From: Campylobacterota bacterium
GTDB taxonomy: Bacteria; Campylobacterota; Campylobacteria; Campylobacterales; Sulfurovaceae
Length of the DNA stretch: 7,733 nucleotides
NCBI GenBank assembly: GCA_022600655.1
Contig: JAHZJZ010000110.1
Coordinates: forward strand, 1 to 7,733
Reading direction: 5' to 3'
The stretch's first letter is position 1. The number at the start of each line of letters is the position of its first letter. A program made the translations under genes and the position numbers. This document shows positions 1 through 6,451 of this stretch, one piece after another. The notes under the pieces were generated by a model. It was not told the origin of the DNA. It saw only the letters and a list, made by a program, of their open reading frames with translations, and did not search any database.

Positions 1-290
1 CTAATGATGTGAATGCTGTAAGAGAAATGAATAATGTAGATGATTTTTACGAAGTACTATTAAGAGACTTTGAGAGTAACTTAAATACTTTAGGAGATAA
101 TGATTTTTCATCACCTAGAGCTGTTAGTGCAAATATTAAAGAGATGGCTGATGAGTTATTGGCTAATGGTATTACCAACACTTTACCTCAAAGTATTAAT
201 GATTGTAACGGAAGTCAAACTTGTGTTGATAATGTTTTAGCTCCTGTCTCTGAGGAGTTATTGATTGATGAGAATGAGTCGGTTACTATT
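1..290 (+). repeat. Direct repeat copy A (shared N-terminal coding module)
   Basis: This stretch aligns without gaps to 2518-2807. I count 11 mismatches in 290 positions (about 96% identity). The first 124 bases are identical, and five of the mismatches cluster at 174-179, changing Thr-Asn to Val-Asp. Similarity stops sharply near 290. The repeat probably continues leftwards beyond the window, since the paralogue's module begins further upstream. Confidence 0.95.
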
Positions 291-1184
291 AGTAATGATG
301 AAACAGATAAAATCAAATCATTGTTAGTTGGTAAAATACTCTATGTAACTGCGTATCAGCAAAATATAGAGGATTACCTTGATAAAATTGTTATTAATAG
401 TGAAGGAACTTCTATCACAGGAACAACACTTGAAGGTTCCCAAAAAGGTGAAGTTGAAACCTACACCATGAGTATAGAAAACAATAGATTCATAACAGGA
501 GATGAATATCATATCTTTGTAAGAGAGAGTAATGATTATATAGTTTTTAATGACTTTAATAGTGATGGGACTGCTAATGGTCAATCTAGACTCTACTTTG
601 ATGAAACAAAGGCAAGAGAGTATTATGAATCATTAAAAGAAGATGAAAGTAGCTTAGCAACAGCAGTAGCTGTACCTGAAGAAGCACCTACTGCTTCACC
701 TGACACCAATGTCTCAGATGAAAATAGTACTACTGTAGAGAACTCATCATTTACAAGAGATGATGAAAAAGAAGTAGTAACCGACAGTGATAAAGGGTTG
801 ATGTGGCAGGATGATTCAGAAGCATCTAGTGCTAGGAACACTTGGAGAGAGCAAGAAGCTGGTTTAACAGTTATCACATCACCTATGAGTAGTAATGGTG
901 AAAGTTCAGTTACTGCCTTTATCTATTGTTCTGATTTGGTTCTAGCAGAATATACTGATTGGAGACTGCCATCATTGGCAGAGTTGACAACTCTTTCATC
1001 TGGTGAAAATAATGGAATTCAACCTAATTTCCAAAATGTTAGTTCCGAAGCATACTGGACGAGTACTGAAGAAAATGAAAATACTGCTCATATTATTGAC
1101 TTTGATGTAGAAAATGCAAGCTCTGCATCATATGCTGCAAACAAAGATGAAATACATCATATTAGATGTGTTAGAACTCAATAA
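1..1184 (+). CDS. Surface lipoprotein-like protein with C-terminal DUF1566 (Lcl) domain, 5' truncated by window edge
   Basis: The frame is open from the first base and matches the interior of the complete paralogue at 2094-3512, so the true start, and presumably a lipoprotein signal peptide, lie outside the window. The GTG at position 9 is an internal Val codon. Counting that Val as residue 1, residues 1-94 are the block shared with the paralogue. Residues 101-212 form a beta-rich middle domain only weakly similar to the paralogue's, with a DFNSDG calcium-type loop at 182-187. Residues 213-247 are an acidic Ser/Thr/Pro linker. Residues 248-391 are a DUF1566/Lcl C-terminal domain, shown by GLMWQ (263-267), DWRLPSLAEL (317-326), YWTST (349-353) and the terminal IRCVR (385-389). 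Such domains are common on secreted or surface proteins; the exact function is unknown. The cysteine pair in NDCNGSQTC is shared with the paralogue and could form a disulfide. Confidence 0.85.
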   Translation, partial: NDVNAVREMNNVDDFYEVLLRDFESNLNTLGDNDFSSPRAVSANIKEMADELLANGITNTLPQSINDCNGSQTCVDNVLAPVSEELLIDENESVTISNDETDKIKSLLVGKILYVTAYQQNIEDYLDKIVINSEGTSITGTTLEGSQKGEVETYTMSIENNRFITGDEYHIFVRESNDYIVFNDFNSDGTANGQSRLYFDETKAREYYESLKEDESSLATAVAVPEEAPTASPDTNVSDENSTTVENSSFTRDDEKEVVTDSDKGLMWQDDSEASSARNTWREQEAGLTVITSPMSSNGESSVTAFIYCSDLVLAEYTDWRLPSLAELTTLSSGENNGIQPNFQNVSSEAYWTSTEENENTAHIIDFDVENASSASYAANKDEIHHIRCVRTQ

Positions 1185-1219
1185 TAAAACTTGTATATAA
1201 ACTCAACTTGAACTTATGG

Positions 1220-1232
1220 TTAACTAAGTTAA
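1220..1232. repeat. Short perfect palindrome TTAACT-A-AGTTAA
   Basis: Six-base arms around a single central A lie directly beside the hairpin at 1235-1253. It could extend the terminator structure or be a protein-binding site. At this AT content it may also be chance. Confidence 0.4.
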
Positions 1233-1253
1233 AAAGGAGGTTCCAAACCTCCT
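1231..1253 (-). terminator. Hairpin after the first lipoprotein gene, terminator-like in the minus direction
   Basis: AGGAGGTT (1235-1242) pairs perfectly with AACCTCCT (1246-1253) around the 3-base loop CCA. Read on the minus strand, the stem is followed by TTTTT (complement of 1231-1235), the form of an intrinsic terminator for the toxin-antitoxin pair transcribed leftwards. Read on the plus strand there is no U tract after the stem, so termination of the lipoprotein transcript here is less certain. Almost the same hairpin follows the second lipoprotein gene. Confidence 0.6.
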
Positions 1254-1262
1254 CAACCATTA

Positions 1263-1340
1263 GGTCATTTTGAAGATGGTCAATCTCTTATAGAAAGTAA
1301 AGACAATTCTTACCACCTTAGATGTGTAAGAGCTGAGTAA
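1263..1340 (+). pseudogene. Orphan 3' fragment of a DUF1566-domain gene
   Basis: In one plus frame this stretch reads GHFEDGQSLIESKDN, then SYHLRCVRAE and a TAA stop. The end closely parallels the terminal HHIRCVRTQ of the upstream DUF1566 protein, with an acidic/Ser segment at the same distance before it. The frame is open only back to 1233, where a stop at 1230-1232 precedes it, and there is no start codon. It is therefore the last 25 or so codons of a lost or displaced DUF1566 gene rather than a working gene. It is not a copy of the neighbouring 3' end, because the codons differ at many positions. Confidence 0.7.
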
Positions 1341-1396
1341 TTCAGCATCATTTTATCACACTCTCTAAAAGGTTTAATATAAGAATCATATTACAA

Positions 1397-1744
1397 TCAA
1401 TAATTCAATAAAACTTCATCTAAAAGTTCTTTAATTTCCACCATTTCACTATCTTCTAATGTTGCTATCTTTTCAATTAATCGAATATTGTCCACAGAGT
1501 GAATATGAGCAATCAAAATATCAGAGTCTTTATTTAGATTTTCTCTTTTCTTTACTCGAAATCTCAATGGTTTAGCCTCATCAATAAGAGCTGTGGTTAA
1601 TGGTAAAATAACTGTTGTAGGGTAGCTACTTTGATTTAATTCATCATTTTGAAATATAACTACAGGTCGAATTTTACCAATCTCGTTTGATTTTTTTGAT
1701 GGGTTTAGGTTAGCTAACCAAATTTCACTTCGTAAAGCCGTCAT
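1397..1744 (-). CDS. mazF: MazF/PemK-family toxin (endoribonuclease) of a toxin-antitoxin pair
   Basis: At 115 residues the length is typical of MazF/PemK/EndoA toxins, which cleave mRNA in the cytoplasm. The N-terminal SEIWLANLNP (residues 6-15) is the family's first beta strand and NP/DP turn. GKIRPVVIFQNDELN (23-37) carries the conserved Arg-Pro (R26), and VILPLTT (45-51) carries the conserved Thr region; in characterised relatives an Arg and a Thr at these places are catalytic. HIHSVDNIRL (80-89) replaces the usual QIRTIDKxRL, so this motif is diverged. The ATG lies inside the antitoxin gene, with a 20-nt overlap in another frame, and the upstream GGAAGA is only a weak ribosome site, so translation is probably coupled. 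Target sequence specificity cannot be read from the sequence. Confidence 0.88.
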   Translation of the reverse strand: MTALRSEIWLANLNPSKKSNEIGKIRPVVIFQNDELNQSSYPTTVILPLTTALIDEAKPLRFRVKKRENLNKDSDILIAHIHSVDNIRLIEKIATLEDSEMVEIKELLDEVLLNY

Positions 1745-1958
1745 TTAAGGTATCTTCCATAAGTTTATATTCGTCATAATCTCTACTTGATGTTTTCTCT
1801 ATGGCTTTGTGGAGTCTATTTTTTTTCTTATTCTCTAAGGATTTAGCGTAAAAACTTATCGCTTCTCTGATAATTTCGCTTCTTTTCTTCTCAAACTGTT
1901 TAGATAAACGGTTTAATATAGCTTCAAGTTCGCTATCTAGTCTTACTGTTGCTACCAT
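1725..1958 (-). CDS. Ribbon-helix-helix (CopG-like) antitoxin
   Basis: This 77-residue basic protein has the layout of an RHH antitoxin. A short N-terminal strand, ATVRLD (residues 3-8), is followed by helix 1 (ELEAILNRLSKQF). The turn and helix 2, KKRSEIIREAISFYAKSL, contain the typical RSEIIREAI signature. The C-terminal 35 residues are charged and probably disordered until they wrap the toxin. It should dimerise, bind its own promoter DNA and neutralise the overlapping MazF-like toxin. It is not the AbrB-type fold of E. coli MazE; RHH-MazF pairs are common. The start is supported by AAAGGAG (complement of 1966-1972), 7 nt before the ATG. Confidence 0.88.
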   Translation of the reverse strand: MVATVRLDSELEAILNRLSKQFEKKRSEIIREAISFYAKSLENKKKNRLHKAIEKTSSRDYDEYKLMEDTLNDGFTK

Positions 1959-1970
1959 AATTTCACTCCT

Positions 1971-1999
1971 TTGTATTTTTGTATTACAATATTTTACTA
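1971..1999. promoter_or_regulatory. Candidate operator/promoter of the toxin-antitoxin pair
   Basis: Just upstream of the antitoxin ribosome site is the palindrome TTGTA-T-TACAA (1979-1989), with a repeated TTGTATT at 1971-1977 and 1979-1985. On the minus strand, GTAAAATATTG offers a possible -10 element. RHH antitoxins usually autoregulate through short palindromes or repeats in this position. The assignment rests on position and symmetry only. Confidence 0.4.
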
Positions 2000-2019
2000 T
2001 CTCTTTACTTTAATGGAAC

Positions 2020-2048
2020 TTGACATACTTTTTTTATAAAGTCATTAT
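2020..2048 (+). promoter_or_regulatory. Sigma70-type promoter of the second lipoprotein gene
   Basis: A perfect -35 box, TTGACA (2020-2025), is followed after 17 nt by CATTAT (2043-2048), a 4-of-6 match to TATAAT. The spacing is ideal and transcription would begin near 2055, leaving a leader of about 40 nt. It lies next to the divergent toxin-antitoxin promoter, so the RHH antitoxin could influence both. Confidence 0.6.
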
Positions 2049-2093
2049 CTTAGAAAGAGTATCATATATAACTAAAAAAATCGAGGGGAAAAA

Positions 2094-3512
2094 ATGAAAA
2101 AGATAATAATGTCACTAAGCATTATAAGTACGGTATGGTTCATAGGCTGTGGAGGAGGAAGTGAAGAAGCTAAAGAGTTACTTCAACGTCTATTAAAAGT
2201 AGTAGGTATTCCTCATACCATTGTAGCTAACATCTGTCAAGATGGAAATGATAATGGTATTTGTGAAGAGTTTGAAATTCAAGCTAAAATAACCATTGAT
2301 AAAGGAGATACCTTAGCCACTATCTTACATAAAGTAAGTCTAACAGATGAGGGTGAATACTTTTTAGAAAACTATGACCCCACTAAAAAGATTATCATGG
2401 AGATTGAAGATAGTGCTAATGTAAACTACAATGATGGTAAGTTTGCTTTTACCTATAATCCTGAAACCCAAGAACTCTCTATACTTCAAGCGATAATTGA
2501 TGCAGGTTATTTAACACCTAATGATGTGAATGCTGTAAGAGAAATGAATAATGTAGATGATTTTTACGAAGTACTATTAAGAGACTTTGAGAGTAACTTA
2601 AATACTTTAGGAGATAATGATTTTTCATCACCTAGAGCTGTGAGTGCAAACATCAAAGAGATGGCTGATGAGTTATTGGCTAATGGTATTGTAGATACTT
2701 TACCTCAAAGTATTAATGATTGTAACGGAAGTCAAACTTGTGTTGATAATGTTTTAGCTCCTGTCTCTGAGGAGTTGTTGATTGATGAGAATGAGTCAGT
2801 TATTATTAAAGAGGAGGAGACCAAAACAACCAAAGAGCTTTTTGCTGGAAAAACATTCTATTCATATTATAGTGTAGATAATGAAGAAAAAATTGCTGAA
2901 ATTATAGTAAATGATGAAGCAAATAGCTGGTCTTATCAAGAGATTGTTGGTGGAGACTCCCATGGTAATATAGCCATAGAAATAGATGGAGATAAAATTA
3001 CTATATATAACAACAATGAAGATAATCCAGAAAGAAAGTCTGTGATAGCTAGAGATAAATATATTGCTATAGGTACTGATAAAAAATTCTTTTACACTAA
3101 GGCTGATGCTGATGCATTAATTAATACTGATAATACAACAGATATACACAGTTTAGATTTCAGTAACATAGGTTCACATCCAACTGCACTACACTCTCCA
3201 AATGGTGGTGAAATTTGGGACTCTGGTAAAAATCAAACTATAGAATGGGATATTAATCAACTTAATGGTAGTAACATTGACATTTATGTTTTACATGATG
3301 ATCCAAGTAACTTAACAAATGTCTCTTCAAGTTTAAATGAAACCCTAAGTAATAAACGATGGTATCAATTTGCAGATGATATATCAAATACAGGAGTCTA
3401 TAATGTTGACCCAATAGATTTAAATGGTGATGGTAATGCCTATGTAATTTTAATAGTATCAGCCAATCAGAACTGGGATGTCAGCAATAGTACAATGGTA
3501 CTTAACAGATAA
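2094..3512 (+). CDS. Lipoprotein with EF-hand-like loop and C-terminal KNH/PF10342-like domain
   Basis: The N-terminus has two Lys, a hydrophobic stretch and the lipobox FIGC with Cys19, so it is a predicted lipoprotein of the outer membrane or periplasm. The start is fixed by GAGGGG, 5 nt before the ATG. Residues 50-61 (DGNDNGICEEFE) fit a canonical EF-hand loop: D, N and N at 1, 3 and 5, Gly at 6, Ile at 7 and Glu at 12. Cys48/Cys57 and Cys210/Cys216 are close pairs that could form disulfides. Residues 143-238 are the module shared with the upstream paralogue, and 244-345 a diverged beta-rich middle domain. Residues 367-471 begin SPNGGEIWDSGKNQTIEWD, the hallmark of the KNH-like Ig-type domain (PF10342), and contain a second calcium-type loop, DLNGDG, at 442-447. 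It is probably a surface adhesion or carbohydrate-contact protein, by inference only. No enzyme motif is seen. Confidence 0.85.
   Translation: MKKIIMSLSIISTVWFIGCGGGSEEAKELLQRLLKVVGIPHTIVANICQDGNDNGICEEFEIQAKITIDKGDTLATILHKVSLTDEGEYFLENYDPTKKIIMEIEDSANVNYNDGKFAFTYNPETQELSILQAIIDAGYLTPNDVNAVREMNNVDDFYEVLLRDFESNLNTLGDNDFSSPRAVSANIKEMADELLANGIVDTLPQSINDCNGSQTCVDNVLAPVSEELLIDENESVIIKEEETKTTKELFAGKTFYSYYSVDNEEKIAEIIVNDEANSWSYQEIVGGDSHGNIAIEIDGDKITIYNNNEDNPERKSVIARDKYIAIGTDKKFFYTKADADALINTDNTTDIHSLDFSNIGSHPTALHSPNGGEIWDSGKNQTIEWDINQLNGSNIDIYVLHDDPSNLTNVSSSLNETLSNKRWYQFADDISNTGVYNVDPIDLNGDGNAYVILIVSANQNWDVSNSTMVLNR
2518..2807 (+). repeat. Direct repeat copy B (shared N-terminal coding module)
   Basis: This is the partner of the block at 1-290, at a constant offset of 2517 bases. 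It encodes residues 143-238 or so of the complete lipoprotein. High identity here, next to divergent downstream domains, fits recent duplication or gene conversion restricted to the N-terminal module. Confidence 0.95.
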
Positions 3513-3550
3513 CGCAGTAGAACAAATTCATTTAAGAAAACCCTCAACCA

Positions 3551-3571
3551 AAGGAGGTTCTAAACCTCCTT
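3551..3571. terminator. Hairpin between convergent genes, possible bidirectional terminator
   Basis: AAGGAGGTT (3551-3559) pairs perfectly with AACCTCCTT (3563-3571) around the loop CTA. It lies between the lipoprotein gene stop at 3512 and the convergent GTPase gene stop at 3586. Neither direction has a strong U tract, so it may act weakly, protect the 3' end, or need Rho. The stem is the same as at 1235-1253, one base pair longer. Confidence 0.55.
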
Positions 3572-3585
3572 AACCTTTCAAACCT

Positions 3586-4989
3586 CTACCTCAACAACCC
3601 CAAAAACCCTCGTAAAATAACTTTATGATACTCCTCAAGCATCTCATCATTGACCTCTTCACCTGAACGAAGTTTTATATGTAGTTTTTCAAGTTTTTTT
3701 CGGGTATCGCTATCGATGATTTGTTCTGTATAGGACTCTTCATCTTCTAGTTTTACACTCTCTCTTAGTGCATGAGAACGTTTGGCTATTACAGAAGCGT
3801 GATAAAGTGAACGACCTAATAAAATATAAGGGAAATTAAGATTTTTCATAGGACCTATGGTGAGTTCTCGTTTTCCAAACTTTTGTCCTAAAACTTTCAT
3901 CTCGTAGAGATTGTCAAACCCTATCATGGCTCCTACACCACCTACAGCACCACCTATAAGTGATGCTAAGAAGAGTGTATGTCCACCTAGTGCTACATCA
4001 ATTCCTAAGCCACCAACAGCACCTGCTGAAGCTCCTGTGATAATAAGTTCATTTTGACTCAATCCAAAAATAGAAGCACTCTCTTTAGAGAAGAGTCCAA
4101 CATCTTCAAAAACCAAAACATTTTCTACTTTGTCTATGCTTCGATGATTCCAGATAAGTTCTATCTCTGTCTCTAACTCTTTCTCAAATGTTATAATCTG
4201 CTCTCTATAGGTTACTTTGGCTTGTTCCTCTTCGGTTTTGGTGGCTTTGTCACCTTTTATCTCTTTGGCATAGACGTAAGAGAGTGTTTTTTTCATATTG
4301 TCAACAATGGCATTGACACTCTGTTCTACCTTTTGTTGGTGTAAATCATTCAAAACACCAATGGCTACTTTTATAGAGGTCGTCCACTCCTCTTTTAGCT
4401 GTGCCATGCTCTCAAGTAGACTCATATGGTCACTAAAGGTCGCCTCTATAGGATTAAAGGTTCGTACCAGTCTAAAGTAGTGACCTAACGCCCTCTTCCA
4501 CTGGTCTCGATAATCCTCATCGCCTATAAGATTGAGTATCGCCATAGAGGGCTGACCTGTCCAACGTAAAATCTCCATCTCTACTTCATACTCTGGGCCA
4601 TAAGGTTTAGAGGCATCTACCACATAGATGATTCCTGCTCCCTCAACTATAGGTTCTAGTAGTTCAATCTCATCTCTAAACTTCTCACTATCACGATGCT
4701 GAGAGATAAAAGCTTTTACCACATCGCCTCGTTTATCGGCTGAGACAGGCTCTTGCTCTTTTAACCATGCTAAGATACGTCTAGCTCTTTGAAAACCTGG
4801 GGTATCAAAGAGTTCATAAACAACTTTGCCATCAACGGTTAAAGGAAATCCCCGTTTCACTTGTGTGGTTCCAGGGGTGTCACCTATTTGAACCGAATCA
4901 TCTAAAGCTAATGAGGAGACGATACTACTCTTCCCTTTGTTAGGGTGACCTACGACAGCAAACTTTGGATACTCATTACTATTATGCAT
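3586..4989 (-). CDS. DUF3482-type GTPase (Era/Der-like G domain with Gly-rich hydrophobic C-terminal region)
   Basis: The N-terminal G domain belongs to the TrmE-Era-like group. It has G1 GHPNKGKS (residues 14-21), the PGTT element (39-42) as G2, and G3 DTPG (62-65). Where NKxD is expected, after the strand SMAILNLIG (148-156), the residues are NLIG, so the guanine-specificity motif is degenerate. Residues 200-290 are helical, with a charged coiled-coil-like part. Residues 317-358 are very rich in Gly/Ala and hydrophobics and could insert into or lie on a membrane. A charged C-terminus follows. The 467-residue length and this order match GTPase/DUF3482 proteins, which in other proteobacteria sit beside a DUF2868 gene as here. 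The start overlaps the end of the DUF2868 gene by 8 nt, implying coupled translation and a shared complex. The biological role is unknown. Confidence 0.88.
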   Translation of the reverse strand: MHNSNEYPKFAVVGHPNKGKSSIVSSLALDDSVQIGDTPGTTQVKRGFPLTVDGKVVYELFDTPGFQRARRILAWLKEQEPVSADKRGDVVKAFISQHRDSEKFRDEIELLEPIVEGAGIIYVVDASKPYGPEYEVEMEILRWTGQPSMAILNLIGDEDYRDQWKRALGHYFRLVRTFNPIEATFSDHMSLLESMAQLKEEWTTSIKVAIGVLNDLHQQKVEQSVNAIVDNMKKTLSYVYAKEIKGDKATKTEEEQAKVTYREQIITFEKELETEIELIWNHRSIDKVENVLVFEDVGLFSKESASIFGLSQNELIITGASAGAVGGLGIDVALGGHTLFLASLIGGAVGGVGAMIGFDNLYEMKVLGQKFGKRELTIGPMKNLNFPYILLGRSLYHASVIAKRSHALRESVKLEDEESYTEQIIDSDTRKKLEKLHIKLRSGEEVNDEMLEEYHKVILRGFLGLLR

Positions 4990-6394
4990 CTATAACCCAT
5001 ACCTTTTTTGACTTTAAACCTTGAATTTTTCGTTTCCACACCGCAATATCTTTAACATCACTCTCATAGTATCGCCCCACTGTACCCAAAGGATAAACCT
5101 GAACGGAGTCTACTTTTTTACTCTCTATTAACATCTCTACAAAATCGACAAAGTCCATGGTGGGAGGTTCCCAAGACTTGACATAAAGCAGTACCGTTCG
5201 ACTGGCTTTTTTAGCCTCTTCTTCATCTTCACTAAAGGTATTACTTCCTCCCACAGCTGAAACATAAGAGCCTTTTATCTCTTTACTGTCATTGGCTAAG
5301 GCTATCTCATCTTCTGAAAAGTTCCACCCTAAGATGTTGTTATACGCTCTACGTACCTTATCACTCACCTGCTCGTTGGTCTCTTGGACTATCTCTAAAT
5401 GCTTCTCAACTTTTGGTGCTTCCGTAGAGACAAATGGGGTTTGAAACTCATATAAGAGAGCATCTACACCCTCTAATAACATAAACTCTTTTTTCAGATG
5501 TTTCTGATACCCATAGCGAGTAAAAAGCCAAAAGAGGAGACGTAGTCCAATCGCATAGACCAGTGTAGTCATGGCTAAAAACTGCCACCAAGCACCAAGC
5601 TTATGCGCGTTATCAATCATTTGAGTATCTAGCTTCTCACCCAACCTAAAGTATTGACTTATCTCTACCAACTCCAGTGATGGGATAGCTGAAGGAACAA
5701 ACTTCTGCCACACTATACCTACCCAAGCCAGTGCCACATGAAAAGAGTCAGGAGTGATGTTGAGTGTTGTACTCCAACCAAAAGCGATATCTTTAACTAC
5801 CACCATAAAAACCAAAGCTATCAACAAACCTATGGAAAAGAGTAGTGAGAGTCGTTGCATTCGTTCGATAAACATCCATTTAGTTAGTTCCAAAGGAAGT
5901 GCTGTCTCTCTCCATAGCTTTTTACTTTTTGATGGAAAGAGTTGAACGAGTTTTTCAAACCAATGCAGAGGGAAAAAGAGCGTGAAAAAATGGGCTACCT
6001 CCCCCCTTGTGAGCATCGAAAAAAGAGAAAGCACCATACTAAGTAGAGGAATAACCATCGCGATAAAGAGATAATATATCACATTAACAGGAGCCTCTCC
6101 ACTGTAACTTAAAAGTCCAAGTCCTGCTATAAACCCCATGACTAAAAAGAGTAAAGCTAAAAAGTGTGTAACAGAACGGAGATGTGTAAGATAGTTTTGA
6201 GATTTAAATGGTTCAGTCACATGAAAACGATTCTCTTTTGCCCAGAGTTGAAGCATAGAGAAGGGTTGGTTTTGTAGTGACTTATGCTTGAGTGCAAAAA
6301 TACGATTCTCTTCATGGTTACCTTGATAAGATTCAAGTAGTTGAGCAAAATCAAGATATGAAGAGAGTGACAGTTTTTTCTTGTTTGAGGACAT
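4982..6394 (-). CDS. DUF2868 membrane protein, partner of the DUF3482 GTPase
   Basis: This 470-residue protein has four convincing hydrophobic segments, at about residues 75-98, 104-128, 181-204 and 268-293. A further amphipathic stretch lies at 134-150, and the N-terminus is a soluble region of about 70 residues. The C-terminal 170 residues are soluble and contain an acidic patch (EDEEEAKKA, 390-398) followed by an alpha/beta segment (TVLLYVKSWEP to the end). The topology and position match DUF2868 proteins. The stop overlaps the GTPase start in ATGCATAA. I infer that it anchors the GTPase at the inner membrane and that its cytoplasmic tail contacts it. The ATG has only a weak AAAG-type ribosome site; no better start is evident. 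No catalytic motif was found. Confidence 0.82.
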   Translation of the reverse strand: MSSNKKKLSLSSYLDFAQLLESYQGNHEENRIFALKHKSLQNQPFSMLQLWAKENRFHVTEPFKSQNYLTHLRSVTHFLALLFLVMGFIAGLGLLSYSGEAPVNVIYYLFIAMVIPLLSMVLSLFSMLTRGEVAHFFTLFFPLHWFEKLVQLFPSKSKKLWRETALPLELTKWMFIERMQRLSLLFSIGLLIALVFMVVVKDIAFGWSTTLNITPDSFHVALAWVGIVWQKFVPSAIPSLELVEISQYFRLGEKLDTQMIDNAHKLGAWWQFLAMTTLVYAIGLRLLFWLFTRYGYQKHLKKEFMLLEGVDALLYEFQTPFVSTEAPKVEKHLEIVQETNEQVSDKVRRAYNNILGWNFSEDEIALANDSKEIKGSYVSAVGGSNTFSEDEEEAKKASRTVLLYVKSWEPPTMDFVDFVEMLIESKKVDSVQVYPLGTVGRYYESDVKDIAVWKRKIQGLKSKKVWVIDA

Positions 6395-6413
6395 CTGAGA
6401 CTTTAACTTTTTT

Positions 6414-6451
6414 TAATACGATTATACGGTATTATGCTTAATTATTGTCTA
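6414..6451 (-). promoter_or_regulatory. Candidate promoter of the DUF2868-DUF3482 pair
   Basis: On the minus strand a perfect TATAAT (complement of 6421-6426) is preceded after 19 nt by TAGACA (complement of 6446-6451), which lies at the 3' end of the upstream permease gene. The -10 sits in an inverted repeat, TAATAC (6414-6419) with GTATTA (6429-6434), which could be an operator. The 19-nt spacer is longer than ideal. No U-rich terminator separates this pair from the permease genes, so read-through is also likely. Confidence 0.4.

Noticed and set aside
9..11. GTG as the start codon of the first gene
   Set aside because: The identical codon is an internal Val in the complete paralogue, and the frame is open to the window edge, so the gene begins outside.
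324..877. Two minus-strand open frames opposite the first lipoprotein gene (324-584 and 623-877)
   Set aside because: They are antisense to a well-supported coding region, have no ribosome sites and are low-complexity or Cys/Ser-rich shadows.
1231..1242. AAGGAGGTT as a strong ribosome-binding site for a small plus-strand gene
   Set aside because: No ATG, GTG or TTG follows at a usable distance in the open frame, and the sequence is locked in the hairpin stem.
1341..1396. Hairpin directly after the toxin gene
   Set aside because: Only a weak six-pair AT stem (TAATAT/ATATTA) is present without a U tract; the hairpin at 1231-1253 is a better terminator.
1..2807. Mobile element or CRISPR explanation for the 290-bp direct repeat
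   Set aside because: The repeat is in-frame coding sequence, with no transposase, terminal inverted repeats or regular short spacers.
6414..6434. Inverted repeat TAATAC/GTATTA as a terminator for the permease operon
   Set aside because: The stem is short and AT-rich, and on the minus strand it is followed by A residues rather than U residues.
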